Of a stretch of 64,000 nt of DNA, positions 9,753 to 17,219 are shown one piece after another (within the stretch, counting starts at the first letter, position 1; each line of letters begins with the position of its first letter). Origin of the DNA: Cellulosimicrobium cellulans (GTDB taxonomy: Bacteria; Actinomycetota; Actinomycetes; Actinomycetales; Cellulomonadaceae); NCBI RefSeq assembly GCF_016921195.1, contig NZ_JAFGYF010000003.1:372001-436000 (forward strand), read 5' to 3'. A program made the translations under genes and the position numbers. The notes under the pieces are model-generated. The model had not been told where the DNA came from. It did not search any database and saw only the letters and a list, made by a program, of their open reading frames with translations.

Positions 9753-9977
9753 GTGGAAGTCACGATCGGTGTGCAGAACCTGGCCCGTGAGCTCGTCGTC
9801 GACACGGACCTGTCCGCCGACGCCGTGGCGACCGCCGTCGCGGACGCGCTCGGCGGCGCCCCCGCCCTCGAGCTCACCGACTCGCGCGGTCGCCGCGTGA
9901 TCGTCCCGACGGCGTCGCTCGGCTACGTCGAGATCGGCACCGAGGAGCAGCGCAAGGTCGGTTTCGGCTCGCTCTGA
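9753..9977 (+). CDS. DUF3107 small conserved protein
   Basis: 74 residues, close to the usual family length. It has the family's pattern: a short beta-rich N-terminus, an acidic helix (SADAVATAVADAL), then the strongly conserved tail with RRVIVPTASLGYVEIG and a final GFGSL. The GTG start at 9753 is well supported by GAGGAG about 8 nt upstream. The family is found across actinobacteria; the M. tuberculosis member is the small protein TB9.4 (Rv3208A), again next to a TetR gene. No biochemical role is established to my knowledge. The gene is probably transcribed from the box at 9658 or co-transcribed with the regulator. Confidence 0.9.
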   Translation: MEVTIGVQNLARELVVDTDLSADAVATAVADALGGAPALELTDSRGRRVIVPTASLGYVEIGTEEQRKVGFGSL

Positions 9978-10038
9978 CCGCCACGACCCGGCCGCCACGA
10001 CGCCGCCGTCGCGCCCCCCGGGCGCGGCGGCGGCGTCG

Positions 10039-10752
10039 TCATGCCGCCAGGCCCAGGCGGTCCATGCGCCGGGAGTGCTCCGCCGTGAGCCGCGCGAAGA
10101 CCCACGACTGGGTCGCGGGCGCCGGGCCGTTCGACGCGTCGTCGGCCGACGCGTCGACACCCGCCGCGACGAGCCGCGCGAGCGCGGGCCGCTGGGCGAG
10201 GACGACGCCGACGACGCCCAGCGCCTCGCCGACGAGGCGCCGGCCCCACAGGGCGAGCCGGGAGGCGAGCACCGGGTCCGCCGCGGCGGCGTCGGCGATG
10301 ACCGGGGCGTAGCGCTGCGACGGCGTGTCCTGCGTGAGCGCCTCCACGACGACGTCGCGCGAGCGCTCGTCGAGGCCCTGGGCCGCGAGCAGGCAGAAGT
10401 CGTCCGCGACGCCCTGGCCCACGTAGCCCTTGAGGATGCCCTCCCACCACGTGCTCGGTCGCGTGCGCGCGTCGAAGTCGTCGAACAGGCCGTCGAACGC
10501 GGTCATGCAGTCCGCCGGGTCTCCTCCCAGCTCCTCGACACGCACGAGCACGCGCTCCTGCCGGTCGAGCATCGCGGCCGCGAGGCGGGACAGGGCCTGG
10601 CGCTGGCGCAGCGTGGGCGCGTGGGCCGCGTCGCCCGCGAGGCGGCCGAAGCTCGCGAGCTCGGTGTAGGCGACGAGGCCGAGCAGCTCGACGGCGTCCG
10701 CGTGGTCCGCCGTGGGCAGGGTCAGGGGGCTCGCGTGCTCGGCGTCGCTCAT
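10039..10752 (-). CDS. Ferritin-like-fold protein of actinobacteria
   Basis: 237 residues, largely helical, beginning with an acidic start and AVELLGLVAYTELASFGRLA. The pattern of long helices (including RQRQALSRLAAAMLDRQERV and WWEGILKGYVGQGVADDF) fits the ferritin-like proteins related to tRNA-hydroxylating MiaE that are coded beside the RhlE-type helicase in many actinobacteria. I cannot verify a complete di-iron ligand set by eye, so enzymatic activity is uncertain. The ATG at 10752 is chosen because TATCCT lies exactly 12 nt upstream on this strand. The gene is divergent from the DEAD-box helicase gene. From memory M. tuberculosis Rv3210c occupies the same position. Confidence 0.75.
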   Translation of the reverse strand: MSDAEHASPLTLPTADHADAVELLGLVAYTELASFGRLAGDAAHAPTLRQRQALSRLAAAMLDRQERVLVRVEELGGDPADCMTAFDGLFDDFDARTRPSTWWEGILKGYVGQGVADDFCLLAAQGLDERSRDVVVEALTQDTPSQRYAPVIADAAAADPVLASRLALWGRRLVGEALGVVGVVLAQRPALARLVAAGVDASADDASNGPAPATQSWVFARLTAEHSRRMDRLGLAA

Positions 10753-10758
10753 CGGGCC

Positions 10759-10764
10759 AGGATA
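10759..10764 (-). promoter_or_regulatory. Leaderless -10 box for the ferritin-like gene
   Basis: TATCCT on the minus strand, first base exactly 12 nt before the ATG at 10752. No ribosome-binding site is seen between box and start. Confidence 0.55.
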
Positions 10765-10773
10765 GTTCTCCGA

Positions 10774-10779
10774 TATCAT
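10774..10779 (+). promoter_or_regulatory. Putative -10 box with long leader for the DEAD-box helicase
   Basis: TATCAT is the best -10 candidate in the 239-bp divergent gap. A start near 10786 would give a leader of about 205 nt before the GTG at 10992. Long leaders are common on cold-inducible helicase genes. A second start closer to the gene cannot be excluded. Confidence 0.35.
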
Positions 10780-10991
10780 GGCCGACGTACATCGGTTGCC
10801 CGGTCGTCCAGACCTCACGCTCGTCACGCGAACGACGACGGCACGGCACGGTCCGCAGCGCGGGCCTGGCCACGACATTCACGATCGGCTGCCGGCCACG
10901 AGGTGCGTACGACCGCGACCGGGAGCCTCCCGGGACCGGGCCCGTCGGGCCCGCCGACGGTCGCGCGTGCCCGAACGAGACAGAGGCACCA

Positions 10992-12632
10992 GTGACCACC
11001 ACAGACGCCACCCCTGACGTGAGCGCGGACGCGACGACCGTCGCCGCCAGCGTCCACGCGGACAACACCACCTTCGCCGACTTCGGCGTGCGTCAGGAGA
11101 TCGTCGACGCGCTCTCCGACGCGGGGATCGTCCAGCCGTTCCCCATCCAGGCGATGACGCTGCCCGTCGCGATGTCGGGCCACGACATCATCGGCCAGGC
11201 CAAGACCGGTACCGGCAAGACGTTCGGCTTCGGCGTGCCGCTGCTGCACCGCGTCGTCGCGCCGGGCGAGCCCGGGTTCGACGAGCTCCCCTCCCCCGGC
11301 AAGCCGCAGGCGCTCGTCGTCGTCCCGACGCGCGAGCTCGCGGTCCAGGTCGCGAACGACCTCGCCACCGCCTCGAAGCGCCGCTCCGTGCGCATCGTGC
11401 AGCTCTACGGCGGCCGTGCCTACGAGCCGCAGGTCGAGGCGCTCCAGCGCGGCGTCGAGGTCGTCGTCGGTACCCCGGGCCGCATGATCGATCTCATGAA
11501 CCAGGGCCACCTCAACCTCACGCGGGCCTCGATCGTGGTCCTCGACGAGGCGGACGAGATGCTCGACCTCGGGTTCCTCCCGGACGTCGAGAAGATCCTC
11601 GCCCGCACGCCCGCCCAGCGGCACACGATGCTCTTCTCGGCGACGATGCCGGGCGCCGTCGTCTCGATGGCGCGCCGCTACATGAAGCAGCCGACGCACA
11701 TCCGCGCGAACGACCCGGACGACGGCGGCCAGACGGTCAAGAACATCGAGCAGGTCGTCTACCGGGCGCACGCGCTGGACAAGGTGGAGATGCTCGCGCG
11801 CATCCTCCAGGCCGACGGCCGCGGCCGCACGATCGTGTTCGCGCGCACCAAGCGCACCGCCGCGAAGGTCGCCGACGAGCTCGTCGACCGCGGCTTCGCT
11901 GCCGGCTCGATCCACGGCGACCTGGGCCAGGGCGCGCGAGAGCAGGCGCTGCGCGCGTTCCGCAACGGCAAGATCGACGTGCTCGTCGCGACCGACGTCG
12001 CGGCGCGCGGCATCGACGTCGAGGACGTCACGCACGTCGTGAACTACCAGTGCCCCGAGGACGAGAAGACGTACCTGCACCGCACGGGACGCACCGGTCG
12101 CGCGGGCAACAAGGGCACCGCGGTCACGTTCGTCGACTGGGACGACATCCCCCGCTGGTCGCTCATCGACAAGGCGCTCGGCCTCGGCATCCCGGAGCCG
12201 GTCGAGACGTACTCGAGCTCGCCGCACCTGTACACGGACCTGCACATCCCCGAGGGCACCAAGGGTCGCCTCCCGAAGGAGCGCCGCACCCTCGCGGGTC
12301 TCGAGGCGGAGGAGATCGAGGACCTCGGCGAGACCGGCAAGCGGCACACGCCCGCCGGCGGCTCGCGCGGCCGCCAGGGTGGCCGGTCCGACGGCGGCCG
12401 CGGCCGCTCCGAGGGCGAGCGCGGCCGGTCCGGCGGCCAGGGCCGTTCCGGCGGGCGGCGCGCGGAGGGCGAGCGCTCGGGCGGTCGTGCCGAGGGCGAG
12501 CAGGTCGACGCGGGCGCGCCGTCCGAGGGCGGCGAGCGCCGTCGTCGGTCCCGGAACCGCCGCCGCACGCGCGGCGGCCGCCCCGTCGAGCAGCAGGGCG
12601 GCGCCGAGGCGACCGCCCAGCCCGCGGAGTAG
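10992..12632 (+). CDS. DEAD-box ATP-dependent RNA helicase (RhlE type) with basic Gly-rich tail
   Basis: 546 residues. All DEAD-box motifs are visible: Q motif region QPFPIQAMTLP, motif I AKTGTGKT, PTRELAVQ, TPGR, motif II LDEADEM, motif III SATMP, and motif VI HRTGRTGRAG. From about residue 445 the chain becomes a low-complexity tail rich in Arg, Gly, Ser and Glu (repeats like GGRSDGGRGRSEGERGRSGG), typical of RNA-binding tails in helicases that act on structured RNA, ribosome assembly or the degradosome. GTG at 10992 is followed by a Thr/Ala-rich leader. The gene ends 29 nt before a strong hairpin shared with the converging MFS gene. DeaD/RhlE naming is family-level. Confidence 0.93.
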   Translation: MTTTDATPDVSADATTVAASVHADNTTFADFGVRQEIVDALSDAGIVQPFPIQAMTLPVAMSGHDIIGQAKTGTGKTFGFGVPLLHRVVAPGEPGFDELPSPGKPQALVVVPTRELAVQVANDLATASKRRSVRIVQLYGGRAYEPQVEALQRGVEVVVGTPGRMIDLMNQGHLNLTRASIVVLDEADEMLDLGFLPDVEKILARTPAQRHTMLFSATMPGAVVSMARRYMKQPTHIRANDPDDGGQTVKNIEQVVYRAHALDKVEMLARILQADGRGRTIVFARTKRTAAKVADELVDRGFAAGSIHGDLGQGAREQALRAFRNGKIDVLVATDVAARGIDVEDVTHVVNYQCPEDEKTYLHRTGRTGRAGNKGTAVTFVDWDDIPRWSLIDKALGLGIPEPVETYSSSPHLYTDLHIPEGTKGRLPKERRTLAGLEAEEIEDLGETGKRHTPAGGSRGRQGGRSDGGRGRSEGERGRSGGQGRSGGRRAEGERSGGRAEGEQVDAGAPSEGGERRRRSRNRRRTRGGRPVEQQGGAEATAQPAE

Positions 12633-12660
12633 CCCGGGCGAGCAGTCCGGAGCCCGACGA

Positions 12661-12715
12661 CGAACCCCGGGTCTTCCCCACGGCCACCGCGCCGTAGGGG
12701 AAGACCCGGGGTTCG
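12661..12715. terminator. Bidirectional terminator, 19-bp perfect stem
   Basis: Perfect inverted repeat: arms 12661-12679 and 12697-12715 with a 17-nt loop. It sits between the converging helicase and MFS genes (stops at 12632 and 12736), so it can serve both. There is no clear U-tract, as is usual at this base composition. Confidence 0.8.
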
Positions 12716-12735
12716 ACGCGTCCGGGAGCCGTCGG

Positions 12736-13926
12736 TCAGCGCACGTGCGCGTCCCGACCCGCGAACCACACCGCGACGCCCTGGACGGCGGCCGCGGCGA
12801 CGAGCAAAAAGAGCGGCAGCGTCCACGCGCCGGTGACGTCGTGCGCGAGGCCGAGGCCGAGCGGCCCGGTCGCGGCGAGCAGGTAGCCCGCGCTCTGCGC
12901 CATGCCGGAGAGCTCGGACGTGTGGGCGGCGTCGCGGGCCCGCAGGGCCATGAGGGTGAGCGCCAGGCTGATGCCGCCGCCCTGGCCGAGGCCCACCAGC
13001 ACGACCCAGAGCGCCGCGGCGCCGGGGGCGAGGGCCAGCCCGAGCAGCCCGGACCCGACGAGCACGACGAGCACGATCCCGATGCCCCGCTGGCGGCGCA
13101 TGCGGCCGGCGAGGACCGGGGTCACGAACGACCCGACGATGCCGGCGAGGTTGCACAGCGCGAGGAGCCAGCCGCCCACCTCCGGCGTCCTGCCGAGCGC
13201 GACCATGATCTCGGGGAGCCAGGCGTTGACGGCGTAGAACGACAGCGACTGCATGCCCATGACCACGGTGACCGCCCAGGCGAGCGGGCTGCGCCACACC
13301 GCGGAACGGGCGACCCCGGCCCCGACGCCCGCGCCGAACGCCGTCACGCCGGCCGGGTCGGGCCGCAGCGCGCGCGGCACCCACACGAGCACACCGAGGA
13401 CGGCGAGCACGCCCCACGTCGCGAGCGCGCCGCGCCAGTCGAGACCCGCCGCGGTCGCGACCGGGAGGGTGAGCCCGGCCGCGAGCGCGGCACCGCCCGA
13501 CAACGCCATCGAGTAGAGCCCGGTCATGAGCCCGATGCGGTCGGCGAAGTCGCGCTTGATGAGTGCCGGGAGCAGGACGTTCCCGAGGCCGATCGCGCAC
13601 CCGGCGACCACGGTCCCGGTGAACAGACCCCACGTCTCGGGGACGAGCCGGAGCGCGAAGCCGACGCACAGCACGACGAGACTCACGAAGAGCGCGCGCT
13701 CGAGCCCCCAGCGCCGCGCGAGCACGGGTGCGAGCGGCGCGAGGAGGCCGAAGCACAGGACGGGCAGCGTCGTGAGCACGCCCGCGGCCGTCGCGCTGAG
13801 CCCCAGGTCGGCGCGGATCTCCCCCAGCACGGGCGAGATCGAGACGACCGCGGGGCGCAGGTTGAGCGACGCGAGGACGATCGCGACGACCGCTCCCACC
13901 CCCAGGGGACGGCGCATCCCGCTCAC
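12736..13926 (-). CDS. MFS transporter, CynX/NimT type
   Basis: 396 residues with about 12 hydrophobic segments. The opening LASLNLRPAVVSISPVLGEI is characteristic of the CynX/NimT (cyanate/nitroimidazole-type) branch of the major facilitator superfamily; substrates of most members are unknown. The protein should sit in the cytoplasmic membrane. The GTG at 13926 overlaps the TGA of the upstream GntR gene (GTGA), implying coupled translation; an ATG three codons in is an alternative. The regulator and transporter form a two-gene operon, so the transported compound is likely the GntR effector or a relative. Confidence 0.88.
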   Translation of the reverse strand: MSGMRRPLGVGAVVAIVLASLNLRPAVVSISPVLGEIRADLGLSATAAGVLTTLPVLCFGLLAPLAPVLARRWGLERALFVSLVVLCVGFALRLVPETWGLFTGTVVAGCAIGLGNVLLPALIKRDFADRIGLMTGLYSMALSGGAALAAGLTLPVATAAGLDWRGALATWGVLAVLGVLVWVPRALRPDPAGVTAFGAGVGAGVARSAVWRSPLAWAVTVVMGMQSLSFYAVNAWLPEIMVALGRTPEVGGWLLALCNLAGIVGSFVTPVLAGRMRRQRGIGIVLVVLVGSGLLGLALAPGAAALWVVLVGLGQGGGISLALTLMALRARDAAHTSELSGMAQSAGYLLAATGPLGLGLAHDVTGAWTLPLFLLVAAAAVQGVAVWFAGRDAHVR

Positions 13927-14642
13927 GCGTCGGCCTCCCCGGCTCCCGCGCGACGGCGGCGTTCCGCGGCAGCCTCCACGAGGTGCGCGCGCACGGCGTC
14001 GATCGTCGCGGTCACCGCGGCCTCGGCCGCGTCGGCGTCGCCGGCCCGGATCGCGGCGACGACCTGCTCGTGGCCGGGGACGTCACGGTGGTGACGACGC
14101 TGCTCGCCGGAGGGGAAGGTCCGGACGAGCGCGTGGTCGAGGCCGTCGTAGAGGTCCGCGAGCAGGGGGTTGCCCGCAGCACGCACGACCTCGGCGTGGA
14201 AGGCGACGTCGGCCGCCTGGAAAGCGTCCTCGTCGGCGTCCCGCGCCGCGACCTGCGCCGCGAGCGCGGCGTCGAGCCGGACGAGGGCGTCGTCGTCGTC
14301 GCGCTCGGCCGCGGTCCGGGCCGCACCACGCTCGAGGATGCCGCGCACCTCGAGCACGTGGAACGCGTCGGTGGTCCGCGCACGGCGCGCCAGCGCGGCG
14401 TCCAGGCCGTCGGCCGCGCGGACGTAGGTGCCGTCGCCGCGCCGGGGCTCGAGGACGCCGGCGTGCTCGAGAGCGCGCACCGCCTCGCGCACGGTGTTGC
14501 GTCCGACGCCCAGCTCGGCGACGAGCTCGGGCTCCGGCGGGATGCGGGTCCCGACGGGCCACTCGCCGCGCGCGACGCGCTCGCTGAGGCGCTCCACGAC
14601 GAGCTCGGACACCTTCCGGGGTGGCACGATCGGCTGGCTCAC
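13923..14642 (-). CDS. GntR-family regulator, FadR subfamily (FCD domain)
   Basis: 239 residues. The winged helix at about 8-75 includes GTRIPPEPELVAELGVGRNTVREAVRALEHAGVLEPRRGDGTYV, matching the GntR signature. The remaining helical part has the FCD pattern: acidic segments around DVAFHAEVVRAAGNPLL and a later HEQVVAAIRAGDADAAEAAV, which in relatives carries metal and ligand contacts. It would repress its own operon with the MFS transporter. The GTG at 14642 is chosen because TAGGTT begins exactly 12 nt upstream, so the message may be leaderless. Effector unknown. Confidence 0.92.
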   Translation of the reverse strand: MSQPIVPPRKVSELVVERLSERVARGEWPVGTRIPPEPELVAELGVGRNTVREAVRALEHAGVLEPRRGDGTYVRAADGLDAALARRARTTDAFHVLEVRGILERGAARTAAERDDDDALVRLDAALAAQVAARDADEDAFQAADVAFHAEVVRAAGNPLLADLYDGLDHALVRTFPSGEQRRHHRDVPGHEQVVAAIRAGDADAAEAAVTATIDAVRAHLVEAAAERRRRAGAGEADA

Positions 14643-14648
14643 CGAAAG

Positions 14649-14654
14649 AACCTA
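14649..14654 (-). promoter_or_regulatory. Leaderless -10 box of the GntR-MFS operon
   Basis: TAGGTT on the minus strand begins exactly 12 nt upstream of the GTG at 14642; no Shine-Dalgarno sequence is visible. Confidence 0.5.
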
Positions 14655-14719
14655 ACATCCCCTGTTTCGCTGACGCCGACCGACTCGGGGTGGGGCCCGC
14701 CCGGCCGCGGGACGCGGCG

Positions 14720-15352
14720 TCAGGCGCTCTGGACGAACTGCGTGACGGCGTCGGCCACGAGCTGGACCGCGATGGCGGCGAGCAGCAGGCCGGCGATGCG
14801 TGTCACGAGGATGGTCCCGGAGTCACCGAGCACGCGGTTGATGACGTTCGCGAAGCGCATGGAGAGCCACAGGCACACGTGCACCGCGACGACACCGGCC
14901 ACGATCGCGACCCACTCCGCGACACCGCCCCCACGCTCCCCCGCGCGCTGGACGAAGACCATGGTCGCGACGATCGCGCCCGGGCCCGCGAGGAGCGGGG
15001 TGCCGAGCGGCACGAGCGCGACGTTGACGCCCTTGTTGCCCGACGGCTGCGGCTCCTCCATCTTGCCCGTGAGGAGCTCCATCGCGACGAGGAGCAGCAG
15101 CAGGCCGCCCGCGGTCTGGAGCGCGGGCAGCGAGATGTGCATGTAGCTGAGGATCTGCTGGCCGAACACCGCGAACGCCACGATCACGCCGAACGCGACG
15201 AGGATCGCCGTGCGCGCCGCCTGGTTGCGCTGCTTGGCACCCATCGCGCTCGTCAGGCCGAGGAACACCGGCACCGTGCCGGGCGGGTCCATGATGACGA
15301 ACAAAGTGACGAAGACCTCTGTGAAGAGCCGGACGTCGAAGACCTCGCTCAT
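14720..15352 (-). CDS. MarC-family integral membrane protein
   Basis: 210 residues with six hydrophobic segments and the family hallmarks: FVIMDPPGTVPVFLGLT near the N-terminus, and PLGTPLLAGPGAIVATMVF in the middle. MarC/UPF0056 proteins are inner-membrane proteins; the old link to multiple antibiotic resistance was not confirmed and their role is unknown. It starts 7 nt after the stop of the PHP-domain gene, so the two are one operon. Start at ATG 15352. Confidence 0.9.
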   Translation of the reverse strand: MSEVFDVRLFTEVFVTLFVIMDPPGTVPVFLGLTSAMGAKQRNQAARTAILVAFGVIVAFAVFGQQILSYMHISLPALQTAGGLLLLLVAMELLTGKMEEPQPSGNKGVNVALVPLGTPLLAGPGAIVATMVFVQRAGERGGGVAEWVAIVAGVVAVHVCLWLSMRFANVINRVLGDSGTILVTRIAGLLLAAIAVQLVADAVTQFVQSA

Positions 15353-15359
15353 CGTCCGA

Positions 15360-16199
15360 TCATCGGATCACGTCCAACTGTCCCAGCTCCTCGATCTGCT
15401 CCAGCACGGTCGGTGCTGTCGTGTTCTCCCCGAGCCGGTTCGGTTTGCCGGCCCCGTGGTAGTCGCTCGACCCGGTGACGAACAGGCCCAGGGTGCGGGC
15501 CAGGTCCTCGAGACGTGCGCGCTGGCGGTCGTCGTGGTCGCGGTGGAACACCTCGAGCCCCGCGAGGCCCGCCGCGGTCATCTCCTCGATCACCGCGTCG
15601 GGCACGACGCGCCCGCGACCGTCCGCGCCCGGGTGGGCGAAGACGGGGACGCCGCCCGCCGCCCGGATGCCCCGCACGGCCGCGACGGCGTCGGGCGCGT
15701 AGTGCGGCACGTAGTACGGGGTGTCGGTGGCGAGGATCGTCGCGAACGCCGCCGAACGGTCGGGCGAGAGCCCGGCCGCGACGAGCGCGTCCGCGATGTG
15801 CGGGCGTCCGATCGTCGTCCCCTCGACGGTCTGCGCGAGCACATCTTCCCACGTGATCGGGTAGTCCTCGGCGATGAGGTCGACCATCCGCCGCGCGCGG
15901 TTCGTGCGTGCGTCGCGCGTGCGGTCGAGCTCCGCGAGCAGCGCCGCGTGGGCGGGGTCGTGCAGGTAGGACAGCACGTGCACGCTGATGCCGCCGGAGC
16001 GGGCCGACATCTCCGCGCCGCGTACGAGCGCGACCCCGTGCGCGAGCGCCGCGTCGGTCGCCTGTGACCAGCCCGCGGTCGTGTCGTGGTCGGTCAGAGC
16101 GACGACGTCGAGACCGGCCGCGGCGGCGGCCTCGACGACCTCCCCCGGTGCGTCCGTGCCGTCGGACGCGGTCGAGTGGGTGTGGAGGTCGATGCGCAC
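15360..16199 (-). CDS. PHP-domain metal-dependent phosphoesterase
   Basis: 279 residues. The protein starts directly with the first metal motif RIDLHTHSTASDG, followed by ALTDHDT, a conserved FHRDH about residue 200 and a final SSDYHG. These histidines and aspartates bind the di- or trinuclear metal centre of PHP phosphoesterases, related to TrpH/YciV, which removes nucleotides from 3'-phosphoadenosine 5'-phosphate and RNA 5' ends. The exact substrate here is unproven. The GTG at 16199 is favoured because the first motif begins at residue 2 and TATCCT begins 13 nt upstream. It is the first gene of the pair with marC. Confidence 0.88.
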   Translation of the reverse strand: MRIDLHTHSTASDGTDAPGEVVEAAAAAGLDVVALTDHDTTAGWSQATDAALAHGVALVRGAEMSARSGGISVHVLSYLHDPAHAALLAELDRTRDARTNRARRMVDLIAEDYPITWEDVLAQTVEGTTIGRPHIADALVAAGLSPDRSAAFATILATDTPYYVPHYAPDAVAAVRGIRAAGGVPVFAHPGADGRGRVVPDAVIEEMTAAGLAGLEVFHRDHDDRQRARLEDLARTLGLFVTGSSDYHGAGKPNRLGENTTAPTVLEQIEELGQLDVIR

Positions 16200-16206
16200 G
16201 GGGACC

Positions 16207-16212
16207 AGGATA
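16207..16212 (-). promoter_or_regulatory. Near-leaderless -10 box of the PHP-marC operon
   Basis: TATCCT on the minus strand, first base 13 nt from the GTG at 16199. Little or no 5' untranslated RNA would be made. Confidence 0.5.
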
Positions 16213-16316
16213 GTGACGGACCGCAGGACGGCGGCACGGGACCCGCACACGATGTCCACACGGGGCGCGGCCCCTCCCCACGGTCGTCCCAGGCTGGAGT
16301 GCCACAGTCAGGAGCG

Positions 16317-17219
16317 ATGAGCCTCACCACGCGCGTACCCGCCGCCTCTCCCGCCGCCCTCCTCACCGCTCCCGGCCCCCGCACCGACGCGTCGGCCGAC
16401 GGCTCGGAGCTCCCGCCCGCCGTCGTCTTCGTCCACGGCATGCGCACGTCCGGCGCGATCTGGGACCGCCAGGTGGAGCACGTGCGCACGCTGGGGCACG
16501 ACGCCGTCGCCGTCGACCTGCCGGCGCACGGCGTCCGTGCGCACGAGCGCTTCACGCTCGACCGGTCCTTCGAGGTGCTCGACGAGGCCGCCGCCTCGTT
16601 CGGTCCGGGCCGGCGCGTCGCGCTCGTCGGGCTCTCGCTCGGCGGGTACACGTCGCTCGCCTGGGCGGCCCGCCGCCCCGCGAACCTCGCGGGCGTCGTC
16701 GCCGCGGCCTGCACGTCGGACCCCAAGGGCAAGCCGGTCGCGCTGTACCGCGACGTCGCGCGGCTCGTCGTCGCCGGTGGTGGTGCGGTCGGGCGCAGCG
16801 CGCGCTGGGCCGCGCGGACGACCGCGACCGCGTGGGGCGTGATCGCGCGCGGCGGGCGCGGCCTCCCGGGCGGCGCGGCGTCGTCGTACGCGCTCGCCGG
16901 CCCGGCCGACGCCGGCCCACCGGCTCCCGTCGCGCCCGGGTGGCACGTCGTCACGGACGCGCTCACCCAGCTCGCGGGGCGCTCGTGGCTCGCGCACGTG
17001 CGCGACGTCGACGTGCCGGTCTGGCTCGTCAACGGCGCGCGCGACCACATGCGGCTCGACGAGCAGCGCTACCTCGCCGCGGCTGCGGACGCCGCGCTCG
17101 TCGTGGTGCCGCGCGCCGGCCACGACGTCAACAGCGAGGCCCCCGAGGCCTTCAACCGCGTGCTCGGGCGCGCGCTCGTGGACTTCGGCCGCGTGCGCGG
17201 TGCGAGACTGGGGGCATGA
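16317..17219 (+). CDS. Alpha/beta-hydrolase fold protein
   Basis: 300 residues. The order of motifs is that of the alpha/beta hydrolases: oxyanion region VVFVHGMRTSG, nucleophile elbow GLSLGG (Ser), Asp in VNGARDHM, and His in PRAGHDVN. The substrate is not recognisable. A CAGGAG ribosome-binding site precedes the ATG at 16317. The stop overlaps the ATG of the aminopeptidase P gene (ATGA), so the two are translationally coupled; the pairing does not by itself define the role. No secretion signal is apparent. Confidence 0.88.
   Translation: MSLTTRVPAASPAALLTAPGPRTDASADGSELPPAVVFVHGMRTSGAIWDRQVEHVRTLGHDAVAVDLPAHGVRAHERFTLDRSFEVLDEAAASFGPGRRVALVGLSLGGYTSLAWAARRPANLAGVVAAACTSDPKGKPVALYRDVARLVVAGGGAVGRSARWAARTTATAWGVIARGGRGLPGGAASSYALAGPADAGPPAPVAPGWHVVTDALTQLAGRSWLAHVRDVDVPVWLVNGARDHMRLDEQRYLAAAADAALVVVPRAGHDVNSEAPEAFNRVLGRALVDFGRVRGARLGA

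Noticed and set aside
10778-11017. 79-codon frame in the helicase leader
   Set aside because: It begins inside the presumed -10 box and is Arg/Pro-rich without signals.
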